A DNA stretch of 64,000 bases, taken from Phycisphaerales bacterium. GTDB taxonomy: Bacteria > Planctomycetota > Phycisphaerae > Phycisphaerales > SM1A02. The notes under the pieces were generated by a model. It was not told the origin of the DNA. It did no database searches and worked only from the letters and a program-made list of their open reading frames with translations. The stretch's first letter is position 1. The number at the start of each line of letters is the position of its first letter. The DNA is taken from NCBI GenBank assembly GCA_029242715.1, contig JAQWTL010000018.1, positions 1-64,000 of the forward strand. The letters are read 5' to 3'. Positions 1 through 9,577 of this stretch are shown in pieces. The position numbers and the translations under genes are program-made.

Positions 1-3000
1 AACAAACCTTCACCCAATCCCGCTGACGAGAGCACCATTCGGGATTCGTCGTTGATGCTGGGTGGACACAATAACGACCCCTTGATTGGTTGCACGGTCG
101 GGCAGTACATCATCAAGCAGGCCATCGGAGCCGGCGGCATGGGCAGCGTCTACGAAGCGATGCAGCAATCACCGCGGCGGACTGTTGCCCTCAAGATGAT
201 GCGAATCGGCATCTCTTCCAAGAACGCCTTGCGCCGTTTCGAATACGAGGCTCAAGCGCTGGGTCGTCTGCGCCATCCCAATATCGCTCAGATCTATGAG
301 GCCGGGAATTTTGATGATGGCGCCGGTGGTCGACCCTGGTTCGCCATGGAGATGATCGTCGGCAAGAAGGAACTGACCACATACTGCTCCGAAAAGAAAC
401 TCGACAATCGTGCCAAGCTCAAGATCTTCAAGCAGATCTGTGATGCCGTACAACATGGTCACCAGAAGGGCATCATCCACCGGGATCTGAAGCCTTCGAA
501 CATCCTGGTCACCTCATCCGGCGTTCCCAAGATCATTGACTTTGGCGTCGCGCGTTCAACCGACAGCGACATGGCCGTCACGACCTTGCAGACGGATGTC
601 GGGGCCATCATTGGAACACTCCAGTACATGAGCCCGGAGCAGTGCGCCGCCGATCCCGCGGATATCGATACCCGCAGTGACATCTACGCCTTGGGAGTGA
701 TTCTCTATGAACTGCTCTGTGAAACGGTGCCTTACAACGTGGCCAAAGTCGCCATTCATGAAGCTGCCCGGATCGTGCAGCAGGAGCCACCCACCAAACC
801 CTCCACATTCGACAAACGACTGCGTGGGGACATCGAGACGATCACCCTCAAGGCCATGGAGAAGGATCGGGATCGACGTTATCAAAGTGCCACGGAGCTT
901 GAGAAGGATATTGAACGGTATCTGTCCGGCGAGCCGATCGCGGCCAAGGCACCCAGCGCCATGGACTACCTCAAGCGATTTACTCGCAAGCACAAGGGTA
1001 CAGCTGCTTCCATCGCTGCGGTCTTTCTTGTCCTGATCGCTGCGGTCGTGGCGATTTCCATCTTTGCCTACAAGAACGAACAGGAACGCAAGAGATCCGA
1101 TGCCTTGCGACAAACAGCAGAAGAGGCGAACACCAGTCTTCAACACGCACTCGATGCGAACATGATGTATGCCCAGCGTGAAGCTGATGTTCAACTCCAA
1201 CTCTCTAACTCTGTTGAGCGGGCCGAGGAACTGCTCGTCGAGGCTAGACGCCAGGCGTACTATGGGAACATGCATGCAGCGGCTGCTGCCGTTGATCGCA
1301 ACGAAACAACAACAGGGCACAAGCGACTGGCAGATGCCCGGATCGCGTTCGGCGATGTGGCAACTGAGGACTTGCCCTTCGAGTGGCAATACTACTCGGC
1401 ACGCAATGACGACTCGATCGCCCACATGATCGCCCACGATGGATCGATTCAATCAATCGCATACAACGCCAATGGAACCAAATTGCTTTCATGTGGAGAC
1501 CGGCGCACTCAGATCTATGCGTGGGACGCCTCCACAGGCAGGTTGCTTGAGAAAGACACCACTCCACACGACGCGTCTTACCAGGCAATCAGTCCCGACG
1601 GTCGGTGGCAAGCACGGTGTTCGAAGACTGGCCCTGTCCATGTGTACGACATCGAAACCAACGAGGTCCTGGTCACCCTCGATCGTGATGATCGCAAGAT
1701 CAATAAGATCATCTTCAGCGAGGATGGAAATCGAATTGTCCTTGAATACAGCAAGGTAATTGGCGAGAAAGCGGTAGAAGACATCCAGGTCTGGGATGCC
1801 CAGAACGGTGAGATGCTCGCACGAATACATGGCGGCAACCGCGCAAATGTGATCAGCCCCGATGGCACGCTCTTTGGCTGCACATCACTCGAGCAAGTCA
1901 GCCCGGCGCCCTTGATTGGTCCCATCGTCGTCTATGACGCCTCGACCGGGGAGCTGATCAACAAGTTCGGACACCAGGAAAGGCCGCTGACGTACGATTC
2001 CATCGCCTTTGACCACACGGGCACCAAACTGGCTGGCATCGACTACTCGAACAACATCCACATCTTTGACATTCGCAGTGGCAACCTTCTTCAAACGATG
2101 GAAACAAATGAACTCTCAGGGAACGCTGGGAGAGCGGGAAGCTTCGCATTCAGCCCAAACGATGCCTGGCTCGCGCTTGGCTCACCCGATGGTTCCATTC
2201 ACATCTGGAATTCCGAAAATGGTGAATTGCTCATAACGCTGCGAGGCCATGAGCATCGTTGTGATCTCCTGGCCTTCAGCCCCGATGGTATGCAGTTGGC
2301 TAGTGGGGATCAGCGGGGTGACATCCGGATTTGGTCCTTGAGGGATCTTGGAGCCTCGCACTTGTCCGTAACACATCCAACAAGCGATTACTTGGTCGAC
2401 TTCAAGTTGAGCCCGGATGGAACACAGTTTGTCCGGTGCAGTTCCGTTCAAGGCCTGCGAGTCATGGACACGATGACAGGCGTACCCCTGTTGGAGTATG
2501 GCGGTGAAGGTGCAAAGGCTGTTTACAACGATGACGGCACCCTGCTTGCTGCCCTGATCAACCAGAATCTTCTGGTCTTTGACACTCGAACAGGCGAGGT
2601 TCTTGCCGAAACTGAGCTGGGTGATGTCCGTGACGTATCGTTGTTGTTCACGCCGGATGACAGCATTCTCAGTTGTCAGAAGCAGTTGGCGGAGAAGGAC
2701 GCTGGCAATTCCTACAGCGAAACAACGGTCTGGGATTGGTATCCATGGGATGCATCTCGTCGCAGAGCAAGCTTTCAACGTGTTGAACAAACATTGAAAT
2801 CGCGAGGTCTGATAGGTAACGGGTATCTGGATCTGTCGCTCCACCAGGATCCAGCAGGCAAGTACCTGCTCTGTGCGGCTGATAATTCATGGCTCCTTCT
2901 TCTATTTGATTCCGCCAGTGGCGAACTCCTGAACACTGAATCCTTGTCTGGGGAATCCCGGATCGTTGTGTTCTCACCGACTGGTGACCGTATTGCGACC

Positions 3001-3858
3001 TCCAACGGTCAAAACAATGAAATCGTCATTCGAAGCGTCCCGGAGCTTGAGGTACTCAGCCGCCTGGAGGGCCCTGACTCCAGGGTGATCACTGTCGCCT
3101 TTCATCCCGATGGTCGCCGCCTGGCATCCAGCAGCGGTGGAAGCAAAATCCGAATCTGGGATCTCGAGTCCGGTGAAAATGTAGCCGTCCTGAGTGGGAA
3201 CGAGTCTTTCATAGGCTCACTTTCGTTCAATCCACAGGGGACCTGGCTGATTTCCAGCGGCAACGAATTCACCGAGTACTGGCCAATACAGTCCCTTGGA
3301 CGATTCAAGGAAGATCGCTACGCCGCTCAAGTTCGAGCCTCACAACTGAGTCCTCTTGTCGAAACCTGGATTGAAAAAGCCAACGGTGATCACGAGGTGC
3401 TTCTGGCCATGCTGGAGCGTGAGCAAAGGAGACGACCAGAAGAAGAGGCTCGTGCGATCGGAAATGTCCTGCTCAAGTCTGTTACACGGAAGAATCGAAT
3501 CGAAGAGTTCGACGACTTGGTCGAGCAGAACTGGGACAATGTTACCGAACTGAACCAGCTGGCCTGGAACGTGGTGATCTCCGAGGATCCCATCCTGATC
3601 ACCACTCTTTCCGAGTCATGCTTGCGAGCCGCCAAGCAAGCGTGCGAATTGAGTTCATATGATCAGTCCACTGTTCTGGACACGTTGGCTCGGGTCTATT
3701 ACGAACGAGGTGAACTCGACCAAGCAGTTCACTGGCAGAAAAAAGCTGTGGAAACCGCCGCAACGAGTCAACAGTTTGTGATGCTCAAGGCACTCCATGC
3801 GTACCAGGCTGAAGCTGGCAACTCAAACCACACTTCTGTCGAGCCTTCTGTACCCTGA
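1..3858 (+). CDS. Ser/Thr protein kinase with C-terminal WD40 propeller region (5' end outside window)
   Basis: Membrane-anchored Hanks-type kinase. Visible motifs are a glycine loop GAGGMG (nt 127-144), the ATP lysine in VALK (nt 193-195), catalytic loop HRDLKPSN (from nt 478), DFG (nt 538-546) and GTLQYMSPEQ. One hydrophobic segment (about nt 1009-1075) follows, then a short coiled region, then roughly a dozen WD40-like repeats of the type 'FSPDG..LAS....I.IWD', and finally a short TPR-like helical end. The TTG/ATG at 52-57 could be read as a start. However, the frame is open back to base 1 and the third kinase carries about 28 residues before the equivalent point, so I treat the 5' end as truncated by the window. 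The N-terminal kinase is predicted cytoplasmic and the propeller on the other side of the membrane. The substrate is unknown. The next kinase starts 6 bp downstream, which suggests an operon. Confidence 0.93.
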   Translation, partial: NKPSPNPADESTIRDSSLMLGGHNNDPLIGCTVGQYIIKQAIGAGGMGSVYEAMQQSPRRTVALKMMRIGISSKNALRRFEYEAQALGRLRHPNIAQIYEAGNFDDGAGGRPWFAMEMIVGKKELTTYCSEKKLDNRAKLKIFKQICDAVQHGHQKGIIHRDLKPSNILVTSSGVPKIIDFGVARSTDSDMAVTTLQTDVGAIIGTLQYMSPEQCAADPADIDTRSDIYALGVILYELLCETVPYNVAKVAIHEAARIVQQEPPTKPSTFDKRLRGDIETITLKAMEKDRDRRYQSATELEKDIERYLSGEPIAAKAPSAMDYLKRFTRKHKGTAASIAAVFLVLIAAVVAISIFAYKNEQERKRSDALRQTAEEANTSLQHALDANMMYAQREADVQLQLSNSVERAEELLVEARRQAYYGNMHAAAAAVDRNETTTGHKRLADARIAFGDVATEDLPFEWQYYSARNDDSIAHMIAHDGSIQSIAYNANGTKLLSCGDRRTQIYAWDASTGRLLEKDTTPHDASYQAISPDGRWQARCSKTGPVHVYDIETNEVLVTLDRDDRKINKIIFSEDGNRIVLEYSKVIGEKAVEDIQVWDAQNGEMLARIHGGNRANVISPDGTLFGCTSLEQVSPAPLIGPIVVYDASTGELINKFGHQERPLTYDSIAFDHTGTKLAGIDYSNNIHIFDIRSGNLLQTMETNELSGNAGRAGSFAFSPNDAWLALGSPDGSIHIWNSENGELLITLRGHEHRCDLLAFSPDGMQLASGDQRGDIRIWSLRDLGASHLSVTHPTSDYLVDFKLSPDGTQFVRCSSVQGLRVMDTMTGVPLLEYGGEGAKAVYNDDGTLLAALINQNLLVFDTRTGEVLAETELGDVRDVSLLFTPDDSILSCQKQLAEKDAGNSYSETTVWDWYPWDASRRRASFQRVEQTLKSRGLIGNGYLDLSLHQDPAGKYLLCAADNSWLLLLFDSASGELLNTESLSGESRIVVFSPTGDRIATSNGQNNEIVIRSVPELEVLSRLEGPDSRVITVAFHPDGRRLASSSGGSKIRIWDLESGENVAVLSGNESFIGSLSFNPQGTWLISSGNEFTEYWPIQSLGRFKEDRYAAQVRASQLSPLVETWIEKANGDHEVLLAMLEREQRRRPEEEARAIGNVLLKSVTRKNRIEEFDDLVEQNWDNVTELNQLAWNVVISEDPILITTLSESCLRAAKQACELSSYDQSTVLDTLARVYYERGELDQAVHWQKKAVETAATSQQFVMLKALHAYQAEAGNSNHTSVEPSVP

Positions 3859-3864
3859 TGGGTC

Positions 3865-6800
3865 ATGGGGGATACGCCACGCCAACCTGATGAGCAGCCC
3901 GATGAGCTGAAGAACCAGCCCACCATCATTGATGGTGATCAGGCCAATCAACCGGATGCGACCGTGGTTGATGGCGCCACTCCAGGCAGCGCGCCCATTC
4001 CAAGAGACATCGGTCCCTACAAGGTGAAGCGTCCGATCGGTGCTGGTGGGATGGGCACGGTGGTGCTCGCTCAACAGGAGAGCCCGAAGCGCGATGTCGC
4101 CATCAAGATCATGAACCCTGGCGTCGTCTCGAGGAAGGCGCTCAGAAGGTTCGAGTTCGAGGCCCAGACCCTCGGTCGCCTGCAACATCCAGCCATCGCC
4201 CAGGTCTATGAAGCCGGAACCTTCGATGATGGATCCGGTGCTCGCCCGTACTTCGCGATGGAGTATGTCTCGAGCGCGAAGGAACTGGGCGACTACGTTG
4301 CTGACAAGAAGCTGAATACGCGTCAACGACTGGAACTCTTCCGGGCCTTCTGCGAAGGCGTCGAATACGGCCATCGCCGCGGAGTGATTCATCGCGACTT
4401 GAAGCCGGGCAACATCCTGGTGGATGCCGAAGGCCATCCCAAGATCATCGACTTTGGCGTAGCTCGAAGTACCGAGAGTGATTCGGTAACCGCGACGCTT
4501 GCGACGGAAGCTGGGCAGTTGATCGGCACACTTCAGTACATGAGCCCCGAGCAGGTGGAGCTTGATCCGGCTGATCTGGATACACGCAGCGATGTCTACG
4601 CCTTGGGCGTCATCCTCTACCAGTTGCTCGTTGACAAGCTTCCCTATGACCTCACCGGCACCAGCCTGACCAAGGCCGGGCAGCTCATCAAGGAAACACA
4701 GCCTCAGCGGTTGAGCGAGATCAACACGAATCTGAAAGGTGATCTGGAAACGGTCTGCCTGAAGGCGCTGGAGAAGGATCGAGATCAGCGCTATCAGTCA
4801 GTTGGCGATCTGTCAGAAGACATCCTTCGTTATCTCACTGACGAGCCCATCATGGCTCGGCCCCCGACACGAGCCGAACAGTTCCGAAGACTGGTCCGAA
4901 AGAACAAGGCTGCCGCAGTGGCGACTGGTGTCGTGGCCGCGGCCCTGATCGCCGCCACCACGATCTCGATCGTCTTTGCGGCTGAAGCGGGAAGGCAAAG
5001 AGACGATGCCAATAAACAACGCGATTTAGCGCAAGCCGCAACAGATGATGCCAATGCGCAGCGTGATGCGGCCCAGACCGCCCGTTCAATTGCTGATCAA
5101 AAAACCCAGGAAGCTGAATCACAACGACAGATTGCCTCCGCACGCTCTCGCGAACTGACTGCTCAGACATTGGAACTTGAAAGTCTGGTGGACTTTCAGA
5201 ACGAACAGCTGAAGCAGATTGATATCGCCGCCATGGGCGCAGACCTCAGAGAAAAGCTGACCGCCGGAGATCCCACCGCGTCTGATCAATTTGATTACAC
5301 AGGGACGGCCCTTTCGCTTCTGGATCGACATCTTTTTTCCAGCACGATCAAGGCAATCAACGAGCAATTCGCCAACCAGCCGGTTGTCCAAGCACGATTG
5401 CTTAGCACGATGGCTGAAACGCTGCGTCAACTGGGTCTGATTGATCAGTCGATCACATGTGCATCTGATTCGATCGCACTCTACCGACAAACGATGCAGC
5501 CCAATGACCGACGCCTCCTCAAGGCGCTCAACGATCTTGCAGTGATCATGATCAATCAGTCCAGGCACGCTGAAGCGGAAACAATTCTGAGAGAAGCTCT
5601 GGCAGGCTATGCAGGTGGCCTTTCACAGATAACCAGCCAGAATCGGCAATCATCACTGGGGAACCTGGCGGTGGCCCTGGTAGGCCAGGGAAAATATCAG
5701 GAAGCCGAGCCCATGCTCCGAGAAGTCATTCTCTGGCGCAAGCTCGTAAAAGGACGGTCCCATCAAAGCACATTGCTTGCGCAGAACAATCTGGCTCATG
5801 TGCTCAACAAGCTTGGCAAATACTCCGAATCAGAGCAACTGCTTCACGACATCATTGAGAAGCAGACCTCGTCTCTCGGAAGATCTGATTTAAAGACCCT
5901 GAAAACAATCGAAACGATGGCTTTGCTTCTACAGGAACAGAAGCGAGACAAGCAGGCAGTCGAGTTGCTCCGTGAGATTCTTGAGGCCAGGCAACGCAAA
6001 CTGGGGCATTCGCATCCCCAGACACTTCTGGCCATGAATAATCTTGGGCAGGGGCTCATGCAACTCGGCGAGGTTACCGAAGCAGAACCATTACTTGAGG
6101 GCGCATACAACGGATATCGATCGGTTCATGGCGAAGATCACCAGATCACAATGATTGCCAGGAACAATCTGAACAAGGCCAGAACCACGAGCTCGGACGG
6201 CTCTGACAGTGAATCAAATCTGAGGCAGGCACTGGACGACTATGTCAGGGTTCTTGGCGATGAACATGCCAAGACCTTGAAAGCAAAGAACAATCTGGGT
6301 GTCCATTACTACAAGAACAAGAGATACGACGACGCCGAACCCTTGATTCGCGAATCACTTGCTGGGTATCGAGCAATATATGAACCGGACCATCCGGAGC
6401 TGCTCAAGGTCATTCGCACGCTTTCTCTGATCTACAAGAAGAAACGCCAGTACGCAGAAGCAGCAATCCTTCTGGAAGAACTGATCCAGTACATGCAACC
6501 AGCCAATGAGCAGGACGCAAGCCTTGCTGCTATTCATCACGAGCTCGGAACTGCCTACACGATGAGGGGCCGACGATCCGACGCAGAAAGTGCTTACAGA
6601 TATGCCTATGAGAATCGCCTTCGGATCCTCGGAGAGAGCCATGTCAAAACCCTTGAGTCCAGACGTGATATGGGTGGCGCTCTCTTTGCTCTGGGCAAGC
6701 CGGATGAAGCTCGTGAGCATATTCAGGCTGCACTGGATGGATTTGAAGAAAAGTACGGACCGGAAAACGCGCGTTCCCTGTTGACCCGCTACACACTGAC

Positions 6801-7425
6801 CGGGTTATTGGTTTCCCAGTTCCAAGGTCAGGAAGTGTTTGATGCAGCCAATACCTATCTTGAACTTGTTCGAAAGGTGCATGGCGAACAGCATGCCGAT
6901 ACTTTCGAAGCAATCGCGTTTCTGGCTGTTGCTCATAGCGTGAATGAAGAATGGGCAGAGGCTGCTGAGAACTATCAGAAGGCAGCGGAAGGGATGAAGA
7001 AAGTCAATGGCATTTCTCATCCAGATACACTTGATTATCTGCACCGGCTGGGCATCATTCTGACCCGAATGGATCGCGTAGCTGAAGCGGAGCCCCACCT
7101 ATTGGAAGCTCGAGATGCTGCAGAGGATCTCTATGGGCCGGCTCACCCGAAGACACTCGAATTCCAGGAAACCATGTGCCTGGTACTTCAACTACAGAAA
7201 AAGTATGAAAAAGCAGAGCCGTTTCAGATCAACAGCCACCGAGTTCTGGTGGAATCTCTAGGTGAAGATCACCCTCAGACAATAGAACAACTCAAGAACA
7301 CCATCCGCTTCTATCGCCGATGGCACAAGGCCGACCCAGGCGCCGGTCATGACACCGCAGCCGCCGAGTACCAGGCCCGGTTGGAAGCCATCCAGGCCCA
7401 GGATGATGAGCTTGCGGTACCCTGA
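3865..7425 (+). CDS. Ser/Thr protein kinase with long TPR sensor region
   Basis: A 1186-residue paralogue of the preceding kinase. A roughly 50-residue polar N-terminus is followed by a kinase domain with GAGGMG, an AIK lysine, HRDLKPGN, DFGVARST and GTLQYMSPEQ. A transmembrane helix (AAAVATGVVAAALIAATTI, about residues 350-370) and an Ala/Gln-rich coiled coil come next. About 700 residues of kinesin-light-chain-like tetratricopeptide repeats follow ('A..LL.E.L..YR...G..HP.TL...NNL'). The TPRs probably form the sensing or partner-binding part. The ATG lies 6 bp after the stop of the first kinase and the stop lies 3 bp before the third, so the three are probably co-transcribed. The protein ends in the residues Ala-Val-Pro, resembling the ends of the other two. 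Confidence 0.94.
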   Translation: MGDTPRQPDEQPDELKNQPTIIDGDQANQPDATVVDGATPGSAPIPRDIGPYKVKRPIGAGGMGTVVLAQQESPKRDVAIKIMNPGVVSRKALRRFEFEAQTLGRLQHPAIAQVYEAGTFDDGSGARPYFAMEYVSSAKELGDYVADKKLNTRQRLELFRAFCEGVEYGHRRGVIHRDLKPGNILVDAEGHPKIIDFGVARSTESDSVTATLATEAGQLIGTLQYMSPEQVELDPADLDTRSDVYALGVILYQLLVDKLPYDLTGTSLTKAGQLIKETQPQRLSEINTNLKGDLETVCLKALEKDRDQRYQSVGDLSEDILRYLTDEPIMARPPTRAEQFRRLVRKNKAAAVATGVVAAALIAATTISIVFAAEAGRQRDDANKQRDLAQAATDDANAQRDAAQTARSIADQKTQEAESQRQIASARSRELTAQTLELESLVDFQNEQLKQIDIAAMGADLREKLTAGDPTASDQFDYTGTALSLLDRHLFSSTIKAINEQFANQPVVQARLLSTMAETLRQLGLIDQSITCASDSIALYRQTMQPNDRRLLKALNDLAVIMINQSRHAEAETILREALAGYAGGLSQITSQNRQSSLGNLAVALVGQGKYQEAEPMLREVILWRKLVKGRSHQSTLLAQNNLAHVLNKLGKYSESEQLLHDIIEKQTSSLGRSDLKTLKTIETMALLLQEQKRDKQAVELLREILEARQRKLGHSHPQTLLAMNNLGQGLMQLGEVTEAEPLLEGAYNGYRSVHGEDHQITMIARNNLNKARTTSSDGSDSESNLRQALDDYVRVLGDEHAKTLKAKNNLGVHYYKNKRYDDAEPLIRESLAGYRAIYEPDHPELLKVIRTLSLIYKKKRQYAEAAILLEELIQYMQPANEQDASLAAIHHELGTAYTMRGRRSDAESAYRYAYENRLRILGESHVKTLESRRDMGGALFALGKPDEAREHIQAALDGFEEKYGPENARSLLTRYTLTGLLVSQFQGQEVFDAANTYLELVRKVHGEQHADTFEAIAFLAVAHSVNEEWAEAAENYQKAAEGMKKVNGISHPDTLDYLHRLGIILTRMDRVAEAEPHLLEARDAAEDLYGPAHPKTLEFQETMCLVLQLQKKYEKAEPFQINSHRVLVESLGEDHPQTIEQLKNTIRFYRRWHKADPGAGHDTAAAEYQARLEAIQAQDDELAVP

Positions 7426-7428
7426 TGA

Positions 7429-9567
7429 GTGATGACTGAATCAGCAGGCAATCAAGTTCCTGAGAACGAACCGCCTTGCACGGACGATGTCAGTACAGCT
7501 CATGACTCCAAGATGATGTATCAGGCGTCCCAGCACGACACCATGATCGGCGTCTCTGTCGGCCAATACACAATCAAGCGCATCATCGGAATGGGGGGCA
7601 TGGGCACGGTCTTCGAGGCCATGCAACAGTCGCCTCGTCGGACAGTTGCCATCAAGATGATGAAACAAGGCATCGCCTCACGCGGTGCCATGAGGCGATT
7701 CGAATACGAAGCCCAGACATTGGGTCGACTGCGCCATGAAAACATCGCCCAGATCTATGAGGCAGGAACCTTCGACGATGGCAATGGACCTCGTCCATTC
7801 TTTGCAATGGAATACCTCGCTGGGGCCAAGACCTTGACGGACTATGCCCGCGAGAAAAACCTCGGGATCCGCGAAAGACTCAGGATCTTCTCACGCATCT
7901 GTGATGCCGCCCACCATGGACACCAGAAAGGCATCATTCACCGGGATCTCAAACCGGGCAACATCCTGATCACCAGCAGCGGTGAACCAAAGATCATTGA
8001 CTTTGGTGTCGCGCGATCGACTGACAGCGACCTGGCCATCACCACCCTGCAGACAGATGTCGGAGCCCTGATCGGCACCATGCAATACATGTCGCCTGAA
8101 CAATGCGATGCCGATCCCAACGATATAGATACACGCAGTGACGTCTACGCCCTGGGTGTCGTTCTCTACGAATTGATGACCGACCAGCTTCCCTATGACG
8201 TGACGAACCGGGCCGTCCATGAAGCCGCCAGGATCGTTCGAGAAGAAGCACCGACTCGTCCGAGCACCGTCAGTCGTCTCCTTCGAGGCGATATCGAGAC
8301 CATCTCGCTCAAAGCTCTGGAGAAGGAACGCGATCGTCGCTACCAATCAGCTGTCGAGATCCGGCAGGATATTGATCGATACCTCTCCGGCGATGCCATC
8401 ACTGCACGGCGACCAAGTCTTGGATATCAGCTGAAGCTCATCTACAACAAGCATCGGGCTGTTGTTGTGCTTTCGCTGCTGGTCATCCTGCTCACTGTTG
8501 GAGCAGGCATTACATTTTCGTGGCTGGCTGGCGCACAATCAGGTGCCTTGCGTGAAGCCACCCGCCAGGCGGATCGGTCACAAACCGTCATCGATGGCGT
8601 GATGAGAATGCTGTCACCCTCTGGGTCCACTGACGGTACCTGGCCACGCGATATTCCACTGGAGGAAGTCCTCGATCAGTCTGCGGTGGAGCTGGCGGAG
8701 GGAATGGCTGTGATCACGGATGAGACGGATGTGCAAAATGCCGCCTACTTGTCGCTCACAATCGCATTCTCCTACCGTTCATTGGGCGCCATTGCAAAAG
8801 CTCGAAAGCAGGTAGATGCCGCACTTCTGCTCCTCAGAAAGTGGTATCCAGAAGACCATCCATATCTCTTCGATGCTCAAGTCATGAGCATGATGATCAA
8901 CTTTGAAGAAGGTCGTGAAGCTGTCGGCATGGAAGCGGGCCGGGCAATCCTTGCAAGAAAATCGGTTGAACTCGGGCGATACAGCCCCGACACGCTTGCA
9001 ACTGTCTGGCAGGTTGCCAACAACATCGGTACGGCAGGCTACATGGACGCCGCATCACAGCTTATTGATGGGCATTTGAATGGCATTACATACGAGGAAG
9101 CGACGAGTACCCAAGCCGCCTATGACGCCATCGAAATGCTTGCGACCATTCCAGCAACGAACCCACCGCCAGGCCTGGTGACCATGCTCAAAGGGGTGGT
9201 GCCGCCAGATACGGCAACGTTGGACACGGATCGCATGGAATTCGTTCAGGAAATCACCTGGTATCTGGGCCGGAATTGCGGCCACCCGGCAGTTGCACTT
9301 GAGATTCTGGAACAATTGGAACCGGCCCTGTCAACAGTTTCACCCAACCAGAAACAACGTCGATTGAACCGGGTCTACCGTGGCTTGATGTTGTTTGAAA
9401 TGGAACACTATGGCGCTGCAGAAGTGATTTTCCAGGAGCAGGTGGCACTCGACCACAACGATCCGACGGTGTCAGACAGCAATCGTGATGATCTTGTCAA
9501 CAATCTCAACAAGACACGAGTCCTTCTCCAGGAGTCCTCTGAAAACAATCCGCCTGCTGTTCCCTGA
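7429..9567 (+). CDS. Ser/Thr protein kinase, shorter sensor domain
   Basis: A 712-residue third paralogue. The start is GTG at 7429 or the directly following ATG at 7432; the DNA reads TGATGAGTGATG across the junction with the previous stop. The kinase domain is close in sequence to the first kinase (GMGGMG, AIK, HRDLKPGN, DFGVARSTDSD, GTMQYMSPEQ). One transmembrane helix lies near residues 345-365. The remaining 330 residues are helical and TPR-like ('FSYRSLGAIAKARKQVDAALLLL') without strong repeats. The sensor end differs completely from those of its neighbours while the kinase is conserved, as expected if duplicated kinases were given different input domains. It ends in Ala-Val-Pro and converges on the next gene with a 10 bp gap. 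Confidence 0.93.
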   Translation: MMTESAGNQVPENEPPCTDDVSTAHDSKMMYQASQHDTMIGVSVGQYTIKRIIGMGGMGTVFEAMQQSPRRTVAIKMMKQGIASRGAMRRFEYEAQTLGRLRHENIAQIYEAGTFDDGNGPRPFFAMEYLAGAKTLTDYAREKNLGIRERLRIFSRICDAAHHGHQKGIIHRDLKPGNILITSSGEPKIIDFGVARSTDSDLAITTLQTDVGALIGTMQYMSPEQCDADPNDIDTRSDVYALGVVLYELMTDQLPYDVTNRAVHEAARIVREEAPTRPSTVSRLLRGDIETISLKALEKERDRRYQSAVEIRQDIDRYLSGDAITARRPSLGYQLKLIYNKHRAVVVLSLLVILLTVGAGITFSWLAGAQSGALREATRQADRSQTVIDGVMRMLSPSGSTDGTWPRDIPLEEVLDQSAVELAEGMAVITDETDVQNAAYLSLTIAFSYRSLGAIAKARKQVDAALLLLRKWYPEDHPYLFDAQVMSMMINFEEGREAVGMEAGRAILARKSVELGRYSPDTLATVWQVANNIGTAGYMDAASQLIDGHLNGITYEEATSTQAAYDAIEMLATIPATNPPPGLVTMLKGVVPPDTATLDTDRMEFVQEITWYLGRNCGHPAVALEILEQLEPALSTVSPNQKQRRLNRVYRGLMLFEMEHYGAAEVIFQEQVALDHNDPTVSDSNRDDLVNNLNKTRVLLQESSENNPPAVP

Positions 9568-9577
9568 GATCAAATCT

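Noticed and set aside
556-1452. A 298-codon open frame on the minus strand
   Set aside because: It lies wholly antisense to the kinase gene, is rich in Cys/Arg/His and has no motif; it is a shadow of a GC-rich coding region.
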